14,572 bases of DNA from an uncultured Sphingosinicella sp. (GTDB lineage: Bacteria; Pseudomonadota; Alphaproteobacteria; Sphingomonadales; Sphingomonadaceae), in assembly GCA_946886275.1 (NCBI GenBank), contig CAMPIH010000044.1:1-14572 (forward strand). The letters are read 5' to 3'. Under the pieces are notes generated by a model that was not told the origin of the DNA, searched no databases, and worked only from the letters and a program-made list of their open reading frames with translations. This document shows positions 1 to 6,527 of this stretch, in pieces. The first letter of the stretch is position 1, and every line of letters begins with the position of its first letter. Position numbers and translations under genes: made by a program.

Positions 1-3000
1 TATGATCAGTCGGGCGTCGGCGGCGAAACCTTCCTGGTCAACGTCGCGACCTCCCAGAATCAGCGCAATCCCGTCTCGACCGGTCTTTCCTGGGGCGGAA
101 TTGCAGTCGCCTGGGACGATACCGGCGGGTCGACGCCGGGCAACAGCGCCACCCTTCACGCTCGGATCTACTCGCCGGGCACGTTCGACGCCGTCGACGA
201 CGATGTCGAGGCGAAAGATCCGGGAATCGCCACCGGCAGCCTCTTCGAAGACAATGGCCACGGCGCCGATATTCCTCCCACTGCCGGCACGCCGGTCGTC
301 AGTGCCGTCAACGGTTCCGAAACGGCCGTCGGTCGCGAGATCCAGCTGGCTTCGGGTGCCCTCCTGACCGTCCACTCGGACGGTAGCTATATCTACGACC
401 CCAACGGCGCCTTCGCCCTCCCCGAGCCGGGAAGCGGGGGCCCGGCGGTCGGAGCCGACAGCTTCACCTACAGTCTCGCGAGCGGGGACAGCGCGACCGT
501 GAACGTCACCGTCCGCGGCCGCTGGGCTGACGCCACCCTGGTCACCGGCAGCGACGGCAATGACGTTCTGACGGGCGCTTCGGGCGGCGAAATATTCGAT
601 TCGGGTTCTGGCGACGACACGCTTTCGGGCGGCGGCGGCGACGATCTCTATTTCGTCGACGACGAGGGCGATCAGGTGATCGAGACGGCCGACGGCGGCA
701 CCGATGGAGTCGTCAGCTCGGTCTGGCTCTACACCTTGCCGGACCATGTCGAGATCCTCATCGGCACCGATCCGCGCGGGCAGGGGCTATATGGCAACGG
801 CCTCGCCAACCTCATCAAGGGCGGCGTCGGCGATGACGGCCTCAACGACAGTTCGGGAGGCGATGACCGCCTCTATGGCGGCGATGGCCACGACGGCCTC
901 TCGGTCATGCGCTACGAGAGCCACTTGGCGAGCAATCTCCGCCTCGATGGCGGCGCCGGCCACGACGTGCTCACCTATTTCGGCGCCCGCTACGTCGACA
1001 CGGTGACTCTGATCGGCGGAGAAGGCGATGATCATATCAGCGCTTTCCGAGGCGGGTCGGTCACCATCGACGCCGGCGCCGGCGCGGACCGGATCGGGCT
1101 CAATTTCCTTGGTGCCGATTATCGGATCTCGCTCGGCGAGGGCCAGGACCTGCTGTCGCTCGCCGCGGTGATCGACGATCGGCCGGGAACGATCACCGTC
1201 ACCGACTTCAGCGTCGGCGATTCTGGCGACCGCCTCGAGATGCTCGGCTACCTGATCTCTGTGGTCGAAGGGTGGGACGGCGAATCGAACCTCTTCGCCA
1301 CCGGCCATCTCCGCCTGGTCGACGACCGCGCCGATGCTTTGCTCCAGATCGACCGGGATGGAGCGGCGGGTCCGGGCGGATTCATCGATCTCGTTCGTTT
1401 CGCCGGCTCGGCCGGCGCCGGCTTCAGTCATTTCAACCTGGGCGGCTTTCCCGCCGATGGCGACCCGCCGCCGACGACTCATTTCATCGGCACGCCGGAG
1501 TTCGACCTGCTTTGGGGCAGCTTCGCCGACGATCTGATCCAGGGTCTTGCCGGCCATGACGAGATTCGAGGCGGCGCCGGTGACGATCGGATCGAGGGCG
1601 GCGACGGCAGTGACTGGATCGACGGCCAGCTCGGCGACGACGTGCTGCTCGGAGGCGGCAATGACGATAATCTGACCGACTCGATGGGTGGCGACGACAG
1701 CCTCTTCGGCGGCGAAGGGAGCGATCGGCTCCACGTCGAGCGAAGCGGTTCGGCGCCGGCCTCGACCCTGATCCTGAACGGCGACGAGGGGCTGGACGTG
1801 CTCCGATTCACCGCCTTTTCGAGGACCGCCGACACGGCCACTTTGTCCGGCGGTGCCGGCAATGACGATCTCTATGTCAACGGCGGCGGCACGATCTCCC
1901 TCGACGGCGGTACCGGCGACGATTACGTCCATATCGATTTCTCGCTCGGCCATTATTCGATCGCGCTCGGCGCCGGCTATGACCAGGTCTATCTCGGCGC
2001 CTTCGTGGCGAGCGGCGGCGCTCCCACCTTGCTTTCGATAGACGATTTCTCGACCGGTGAGCTCGGCCCCGAGACCGACGTCCTCTTCCTTCGCGACTAT
2101 CTCGGAGCGATGCTCCCCGATTGGGACCGCGGCGCGAATCTCGTCGATTCCGGACATCTTCGGCTTGTCCAGATCGGCGCTGACACGGTCATCCGCCTCG
2201 ATTCCGACGGCTTTGCCGGTTCGGGGGCAGGGCGCGATTTCGTGCAACTGACCGGCGTCTCGGTGGCTTCCCTGACCGGCTATAATCTGAACGCCTTCAC
2301 TCCGTCGGTGCTTCACTTCGAGGGGAGCGCGGGTGCCGACGTCGTCAACGGAAGCGACCGAGGTGACCGGATCGACGGTCTCGCCGGCGCCGACCAGATG
2401 AGTGGTGGCCTGGGCGATGATGTCTACTTCGTCGACAATGCCGGGGATTCGATTGTCGAGGGCGCGAACGGGGGCACCGACAACATCGTCGCTTCGGTCA
2501 ATTATGCGCTGGCGAACGGAGTTCATGTCGAACGGATCGAGGCTGCCGGCAGCGGAGCAATCCAGCTGCGCGGCAACGATTTCGCCAACCAGATCAGCGG
2601 CAATTCCGGTGCCAACCACCTTTACGGCAATGGCGGCAACGACCTTCTGATCGGCGGCGGCGGGCAGGATTGGCTCGACGGCGGAACCGGCGCGGATCGC
2701 CTCTCCGGCGGAACCGGCGACGACCGCTATGTCGTCGACAGCAGCGACAGCGTCTTCGAGCTCGACGGCGAGGGCCACGACATCGCCTATGCGCTGACGA
2801 GCTTCACCTTGACGGCGGGGGCGTATGTCGAGCTGCTTGCCGCCTATGAAGCGACCGCCAACACCCGAATCGACCTCAACGGCAACGAGCTGAACAACAA
2901 CCTTCAGGGCAACGGCTACGACAATACCTTGCGGGGCAATGGCGGCGACGACTGGCTCGTCGGCCTTACCGGTCACGACTGGCTCGACGGCGGTGCCGGA

Positions 3001-3699
3001 TTCGACGTGCTCGTCGGCGGGGTCGGCAACGATCGCTATTATGTCGACGCCGGGGACCGGGTGACGGAGCGCGCCGGCGAAGGCAATGACGTGGTCTATG
3101 CGCGGACGAGCTTCGTTCTCAATGCGGGAAGCCATGCCGAGCTGCTGACGGCCATATCGACCGCCGCCACCGACAGCCTGGACCTCACCGGCAACGAGCT
3201 GAACAACACGATCCAGGGCAATGACGGGATCAATATGCTGCGCGGCGGCGCCGGCGCCGATTATCTCGTCGGCTTTGCCGGCGACGACATGATCGAAGGG
3301 GGTTCGGAGGACGACCGGCTGCTGGGCGGCGCCGGCGACGACAGGCTCGACGGCGGGGCCGGAAAGGACCGCCTCGAGGGCGGCGCGGGCGCGGACAGCT
3401 TCGCCTTCGCTTCCGCAGCCCACAGCGCAAGCGGCGCGGCCGACCAGGTCTGGGACTTCGCCTCCGGGATCGACCGGCTGGACCTTTCCGCGATCGACGC
3501 CATCGCCGGGTCCGCGGCGAACGACGCCTTCACCTTCATCGGCAATTCGGCCTTCTCGAATGTCGCCGGTCAATTGAGGGTGCAGACGGTCGGCGGCCAG
3601 GCGCATATTTTCGGCGACACCAATGGCGACGGACTGGCCGACTTCCAGATCATCGTCGCGAACACGACATTGGTCGCCGCCGGCGACTTCATTCTCTGA
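1..3699 (+). CDS. RTX calcium-binding repeat protein, C-terminal 1232 residues (5' end outside window)
   Basis: The frame is open from base 1 to the TGA at 3697-3699, so the gene begins left of the window; the GTG at 499 lies inside a beta-sandwich domain and is not a start. In-window residues 1-60 resemble one unit of the repeats (FLVN...GGIAVAWDD...ARIYSPG) common in large secreted adhesins. Residues about 61-172 look like a VCBS/cadherin-like domain (LASGALLTVHSDGSYIYDPNG, then DSFTYSLASGD). From about residue 180 there are repeated GGxGxDxLx nonapeptides, which in this family bind calcium as parallel beta-rolls. The last ~105 residues match the serralysin-type (Peptidase_M10_C) ending, with FSNVAGQLR, GDTNGDGLADF and a terminal DFIL, the usual signal for type I secretion. 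No protease HExxH motif is visible, so this is probably a surface or released structural protein or adhesin. No transporter genes are present here. Confidence 0.93.
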   Translation, partial: YDQSGVGGETFLVNVATSQNQRNPVSTGLSWGGIAVAWDDTGGSTPGNSATLHARIYSPGTFDAVDDDVEAKDPGIATGSLFEDNGHGADIPPTAGTPVVSAVNGSETAVGREIQLASGALLTVHSDGSYIYDPNGAFALPEPGSGGPAVGADSFTYSLASGDSATVNVTVRGRWADATLVTGSDGNDVLTGASGGEIFDSGSGDDTLSGGGGDDLYFVDDEGDQVIETADGGTDGVVSSVWLYTLPDHVEILIGTDPRGQGLYGNGLANLIKGGVGDDGLNDSSGGDDRLYGGDGHDGLSVMRYESHLASNLRLDGGAGHDVLTYFGARYVDTVTLIGGEGDDHISAFRGGSVTIDAGAGADRIGLNFLGADYRISLGEGQDLLSLAAVIDDRPGTITVTDFSVGDSGDRLEMLGYLISVVEGWDGESNLFATGHLRLVDDRADALLQIDRDGAAGPGGFIDLVRFAGSAGAGFSHFNLGGFPADGDPPPTTHFIGTPEFDLLWGSFADDLIQGLAGHDEIRGGAGDDRIEGGDGSDWIDGQLGDDVLLGGGNDDNLTDSMGGDDSLFGGEGSDRLHVERSGSAPASTLILNGDEGLDVLRFTAFSRTADTATLSGGAGNDDLYVNGGGTISLDGGTGDDYVHIDFSLGHYSIALGAGYDQVYLGAFVASGGAPTLLSIDDFSTGELGPETDVLFLRDYLGAMLPDWDRGANLVDSGHLRLVQIGADTVIRLDSDGFAGSGAGRDFVQLTGVSVASLTGYNLNAFTPSVLHFEGSAGADVVNGSDRGDRIDGLAGADQMSGGLGDDVYFVDNAGDSIVEGANGGTDNIVASVNYALANGVHVERIEAAGSGAIQLRGNDFANQISGNSGANHLYGNGGNDLLIGGGGQDWLDGGTGADRLSGGTGDDRYVVDSSDSVFELDGEGHDIAYALTSFTLTAGAYVELLAAYEATANTRIDLNGNELNNNLQGNGYDNTLRGNGGDDWLVGLTGHDWLDGGAGFDVLVGGVGNDRYYVDAGDRVTERAGEGNDVVYARTSFVLNAGSHAELLTAISTAATDSLDLTGNELNNTIQGNDGINMLRGGAGADYLVGFAGDDMIEGGSEDDRLLGGAGDDRLDGGAGKDRLEGGAGADSFAFASAAHSASGAADQVWDFASGIDRLDLSAIDAIAGSAANDAFTFIGNSAFSNVAGQLRVQTVGGQAHIFGDTNGDGLADFQIIVANTTLVAAGDFIL
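838..2298 (+). repeat. Two-copy large module inside the RTX protein (copy A 838-1449, copy B 1669-2298)
   Basis: Two stretches of about 205-210 residues share the same order of motifs. Each has (N)D-S-x-GGDD-L-GG, then an LxLxGxxGxDVL strand, then a GGxGxD block followed by the pair (D/H)Y-x-I-x-LG-x-G-x-D. Each ends with a DFS-x-G segment, (N)L-x-x-(S/T)GHLRLV, an (I)D-x-DG motif and a closing FNLGGF or YNLNAF. The closing half resembles the segment often seen just before the C-terminus of type I secretion substrates, yet both copies are internal. An ordinary RTX block at about 1486-1668 separates them. The copies are clearly diverged, so the duplication is old. Boundaries were set by eye. 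Confidence 0.75.
2347..3246 (+). repeat. Tandem 309-nt RTX repeat units (2629-2937 and 2938-3246) with a diverged 282-nt unit before them
   Basis: Two adjacent units of exactly 309 nt (103 codons) begin at NGG(N/D)D and share DWLDGG-x-G, DRY-x-VD, a GEGxD...A-x-TSF-x-L-x-AG pair and LxGNELNN-x-(L/I)QGN. A more diverged unit precedes them at 2347-2628, with VYFVD, GGTDNIVASVNYAL and FANQISGN. A similar isolated unit sits near 556-825. Each combines calcium-binding nonapeptides with a (V/I)YxVDxxxDxVxE spacer strand, a common architecture in alphaproteobacterial RTX proteins. The identical unit length suggests growth by unequal crossover. Confidence 0.8.
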
Positions 3700-3707
3700 A
3701 GGCGCGC

Positions 3708-3736
3708 ATCGCGGCGCATGGCGGAGGCGCCGCGAT
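3708..3736 (+). terminator. Hairpin after the RTX gene (10-bp perfect stem, 9-nt loop)
   Basis: ATCGCGGCGC at 3708-3717 is the exact reverse complement of GCGCCGCGAT at 3727-3736, with a 9-nt loop. It starts 9 nt after the RTX stop codon and lies in the 54-nt gap before the next gene, where a transcription end is expected. No run of T follows, so if it is an intrinsic terminator it is a non-canonical GC-rich one; it could equally protect the mRNA end. The in-frame ATG at 3718 lies in the loop, which argues against it as the start of the next gene. Confidence 0.5.
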
Positions 3737-3753
3737 CGGATTATGATCGTCCG

Positions 3754-4401
3754 ATGAGCAAGATCGTCCTTCATGATTATTTCCGGTCCTCGGCCGCCTA
3801 CCGGGTCCGGATCGCGCTGAACCTCAAGGGCGTCCCTTACGAGGCCGCGCCGGTGAATCTTCTCGAGGGGGAGCACAAGGAGCCCGAGTATCGGCGTCTG
3901 AACCCGCAAGGCCTGGTTCCGACACTGACCGTCGATGGTCGGCCGATCACCCAGAGCATCGCGATCATCGCCTGGCTCGAAGGCGCCTATCCCGAGCCGC
4001 GGCTGCTTCCGGCCGATCCGTTGGACGCCGCCCATGTCCGGGCGATGGTGCTGACGATCGCCTGCGACATCCACCCGCTCAACAATGTGCGAGTCCTGAA
4101 GCGTCTCGCGCACATGGAGATCGATCAGGCGGCGAGGGACGATTGGTATCGCCACTGGATCGAGGAAGGCTTTTCGGCGCTCGAGGCGCTCGCGGCGCCC
4201 AGTTCGGGCAAATTCCTGTTCGGCGACTCGCCGAGCATGGCGGACCTGTGCCTGGTGCCGCAGATGTTCAACGCCCGCCGCTTCGACGTCGCTCTTGACC
4301 CATTCCCGACGCTGGTCCGAGTCGACGCCGAGGCTTGCCGGCTCGAGGCCTTCGCGGCTGCTCATCCGAACAGGGTCGCGCCGCAAGCCGCCGGCAGCTA
4401 A
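3754..4401 (+). CDS. maiA: Zeta-class glutathione S-transferase, maleylacetoacetate isomerase family
   Basis: The 215-residue product fits the family's usual length. Maleylacetoacetate isomerase is a cytosolic, glutathione-dependent enzyme converting maleylacetoacetate to fumarylacetoacetate in tyrosine/homogentisate breakdown; related proteins act on other cis-dienoic acids or halogenated substrates. The thioredoxin-like N-terminal half has YFRSSAAYRVRIAL (residues 9-22), LNPQGLVPTL with the cis-proline (P56), and the glutathione-contacting QS pair (67-68). The helical half carries MADLCLVPQMFNARRF (162-177), typical of the zeta class. The start at 3754 was chosen because MSKIVLHDYFRSS aligns with the family's N-terminus; the in-frame ATG at 3718 would add 12 unrelated residues and sits in a hairpin loop. 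No strong ribosome site is visible. The family's SSC motif reads SSA, as in many bacterial homologues. No homogentisate dioxygenase or fumarylacetoacetase is nearby, so the true substrate is uncertain. Confidence 0.88.
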   Translation: MSKIVLHDYFRSSAAYRVRIALNLKGVPYEAAPVNLLEGEHKEPEYRRLNPQGLVPTLTVDGRPITQSIAIIAWLEGAYPEPRLLPADPLDAAHVRAMVLTIACDIHPLNNVRVLKRLAHMEIDQAARDDWYRHWIEEGFSALEALAAPSSGKFLFGDSPSMADLCLVPQMFNARRFDVALDPFPTLVRVDAEACRLEAFAAAHPNRVAPQAAGS

Positions 4402-4414
4402 GAGATCGGCAGTC

Positions 4415-4420
4415 AGGAGG
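4415..4420 (+). promoter_or_regulatory. Ribosome binding site for the class II aldolase-family gene
   Basis: AGGAGG lies 7 nt before the ATG at 4428, in the 26-nt gap after the isomerase gene. This near-perfect site fixes the start and rules out the in-frame ATG at 4335, which would overlap the isomerase gene by 67 nt. Confidence 0.85.
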
Positions 4421-4427
4421 CACGAAG

Positions 4428-5246
4428 ATGGGAAGGGTCGACGCGATCAACCAGGGCATGGCGGAGCTGAGCCCGCTGGCGTCAGTCGACATCCCTTCGC
4501 TCGAAGGGCGGGTCAGCGCGGAGGAATGGAAGATCCGGGTCGATCTCGCCGCCGCCTATCGACTCGTCGCTCATCATGGCTGGGACGATCTCATCTTCAC
4601 CCATCTCTCGGCCCGGGTGCCTGGGCCGGACCATCATTTCCTCCTCAATCCCTATAATCTCATGTTCGAGGAGGTGACCGCCTCCTCGCTGGTCAAGGTC
4701 GACCTCGATGGCCATCCGGTCGAGCCGTCGCCGTTCATCACCAACCCGGCCGGGTTCGTCATCCACAGCGCGATCCATATGGCGCGCGCTGACGCGCAGG
4801 CGGTGATGCATCTCCACACGCCGCACGGCCAGGCCGTCTCCGCTCATTCGGAAGGCCTGCTGCCGCTGACTCAGACGGCGATGCTCATTCGCGACGAGAT
4901 CGCCTATCACGATTATGAAGGCGTCGCCGTCGACCTTGGCGAGCGCGAGCGGCTGGTCGCCGACCTTGGCGACAAGGGCGCGATGCTGCTCAGGAACCAT
5001 GGCACCCTGACGGTCGGCGAGACGGTCGGCGAGGCGTTCGTGAAGCTCTATTTCTTCGAGCGCGCCTGCCAGGCGCAGATCCTCGCGCTTTCGGCCGGGG
5101 AGGGGAACCTCAACAATCCGCCGCAGGGCGCGCCCGAGGTGACGGCCCAGCAGGGCAAAATCGGGCTGAAGATGGCGGCCGGGGCGCTGGCCTGGCCGGC
5201 TTTGCTCCGCAAGGCGCACCGGCTCGATCCCGGCTTCGCGACCTAG
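4428..5246 (+). CDS. Class II aldolase/adducin-family protein
   Basis: The 272-residue cytosolic protein has the class II aldolase/adducin fold. Family members include metal-dependent aldolases, epimerases and decarboxylases acting on small hydroxy or keto compounds. Three metal-ligand histidines are visible: H128 and H130 in MHLHTPHG and H191 in LRNHGTL. At the position of the catalytic acid Glu73 of L-fuculose-phosphate aldolase (SSEWRFH), this protein has PAGFVIH, with glycine (G109) instead. That is the adducin-like pattern, so classical retro-aldol chemistry is doubtful. The bacterial subgroup of this shape is common but its reaction is generally unassigned. It starts 26 nt after the isomerase gene on the same strand, probably as one operon. 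Its TAG stop overlaps the stop of the converging MFS gene within a shared CTAG. Confidence 0.87.
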   Translation: MGRVDAINQGMAELSPLASVDIPSLEGRVSAEEWKIRVDLAAAYRLVAHHGWDDLIFTHLSARVPGPDHHFLLNPYNLMFEEVTASSLVKVDLDGHPVEPSPFITNPAGFVIHSAIHMARADAQAVMHLHTPHGQAVSAHSEGLLPLTQTAMLIRDEIAYHDYEGVAVDLGERERLVADLGDKGAMLLRNHGTLTVGETVGEAFVKLYFFERACQAQILALSAGEGNLNNPPQGAPEVTAQQGKIGLKMAAGALAWPALLRKAHRLDPGFAT

Positions 5247-6523
5247 GCGTCGGCTCGGTACCAGTCCCGCTTCAACCGGGTCGACGCGGCGAAATAGAGC
5301 AGCGCGCTGAGCAAATAGAAGCCGAGCCCGTAGAGGATCGAGTAGCGAAGCGAATCCTCGCCATAGGCCGCGCTCATCGTGTCCGACATGAAGCCCAGGA
5401 AGAAGATCCCGAAGCCGATACCGATCAGATTGTTGATGAACAGGAAGCTCGCCGAAGCCGTCGCCCGCATGTTCGGCGGGACGATATGCTGGACCGCGGC
5501 GATCACCGGGCCGAGCCAGGCGAGGGCCAGCATCTGGCCGATGGCGAACAGAATCCAGCCGACGACGAGCGAGGGCGCGAACAGGCCGAAGGCGAAGACC
5601 GGCGCGGTGACCAGGAAGCACAGGGCCGGGATCAGGGCATAGGCCGCCGGATTGCCGGCGCCGGTCCGATCGGCGAGCCAGCCGCCGAGCCAGGTGCCCG
5701 CCATTCCGCCGACCAGAACGATCGTTCCGTAGAACCAGCCGACCTCGTTCAATTCGAGATCGAAGCTCCGGCTGAAGAAGCTGGGAAGCCAGAAGATGAG
5801 GCCGTAGCCGAGGATCGATCCGGATGCCGCGCCGAACGAGAGCAGCCAGAAGCTGGGAGTCGAGGCGAGCCTTGCGGCGACTTCGAGGAAGGGCGGCGCC
5901 GGATCGCTTGCGCTTCCGTCGACGCTGTCGTGGCCGCCTCGGACCGGCTCCCTGATCCCGAGCCTGACGAGCAAGGCGGCGGGAAGGCCGGCGAGGCCGA
6001 CGATGATGAAGGCGGAGCGCCAGTCGAGATGGGTGGCGATCCAGCCGCCGAAGAAGACCCCGAGCGCCGAGCCGATCGGGATTCCGAGCGAGAAGAGCGC
6101 CAGCGCCCGGGCCCTTTTCTCCTTGGGATAGAAATCAGAGACCAGGGCATAAGAGGGCGCAACTCCGCCCGCTTCGCCGATGCCGACGCCCATCCGGGCG
6201 AGGAACAGGTGCCAGAAATTCTGGGCGAGGCCGCAGGCGGCGGTGAAGGCGCTCCACAAGGCGACCGAGACGGCGATGATCCTGACCCGGCTCTTGCGGT
6301 CGGCGAGCCAGGCGATCGGAATAGCGAGGCCGCTATAGAAGAGGGCGAAGGCGATGCCGCCCATCAGGCTGAGCTCGGTGTCGCTGAGCTGGAGCTCGGC
6401 CTTGATCGGCACCGCCAGGATGCCGATGATCTGCCGATCGATGAAATTGAAGATGTAGGCGAGGAGCAGGATCGCCAGCACCCGTCCTCCGGGTGTCTCG
6501 TTCCTGCTCCCCGTTATGTTCAT
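5243..6523 (-). CDS. MFS transporter, spinster-like
   Basis: The 426-residue inner-membrane protein belongs to the major facilitator superfamily. About twelve hydrophobic segments can be counted, split by a hydrophilic loop at about residues 190-222. N-terminal FNFIDRQIIGILAVPIKAEL is characteristic of the spinster-like branch frequent in sphingomonads. The loop 2-3 signature A appears as GLAIPIAWLADRKSRVR (residues 65-81), and GVGIGEAGGVAPSYAL (112-127) matches helix 4-5. The ATG at 6523 lies 4 nt after the receptor stop codon; a GTGAGG ribosome site is inside the end of the receptor gene, so translation is probably coupled. As the last gene after a hydrolase and a TonB-dependent receptor, it likely carries the same substrate or a breakdown product across the inner membrane. 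Direction of transport and substrate cannot be read from sequence. Confidence 0.92.
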   Translation of the reverse strand: MNITGSRNETPGGRVLAILLLAYIFNFIDRQIIGILAVPIKAELQLSDTELSLMGGIAFALFYSGLAIPIAWLADRKSRVRIIAVSVALWSAFTAACGLAQNFWHLFLARMGVGIGEAGGVAPSYALVSDFYPKEKRARALALFSLGIPIGSALGVFFGGWIATHLDWRSAFIIVGLAGLPAALLVRLGIREPVRGGHDSVDGSASDPAPPFLEVAARLASTPSFWLLSFGAASGSILGYGLIFWLPSFFSRSFDLELNEVGWFYGTIVLVGGMAGTWLGGWLADRTGAGNPAAYALIPALCFLVTAPVFAFGLFAPSLVVGWILFAIGQMLALAWLGPVIAAVQHIVPPNMRATASASFLFINNLIGIGFGIFFLGFMSDTMSAAYGEDSLRYSILYGLGFYLLSALLYFAASTRLKRDWYRADA

Positions 6524-6527
6524 TATT

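Noticed and set aside
499..501. GTG at 499 as the start of the RTX gene
   Set aside because: The same frame is open to base 1 and encodes a VCBS/cadherin-like domain that this GTG would cut in the middle.
545..3410. Short GGC/GAC-rich repeats as a CRISPR or other noncoding repeat array
   Set aside because: The periodicity follows codons of GGxGxDxLx calcium-binding nonapeptides in one open frame; there are no uniform repeats with unique spacers.
3718..3720. ATG at 3718 as the start of the isomerase gene
   Set aside because: It adds 12 residues with no family counterpart and lies in the loop of a strong hairpin; the ATG at 3754 matches the family N-terminus.
4335..4337. ATG at 4335 as the start of the class II aldolase gene
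   Set aside because: It would overlap the isomerase gene by 67 nt and ignore the AGGAGG placed 7 nt before the ATG at 4428.
787..4386. Long open frame of 1199 codons on the minus strand, antisense to the RTX and isomerase genes
   Set aside because: It mirrors the repetitive GC-rich codons of the RTX gene, crosses into an unrelated gene, and its translation shows no recognisable domain.
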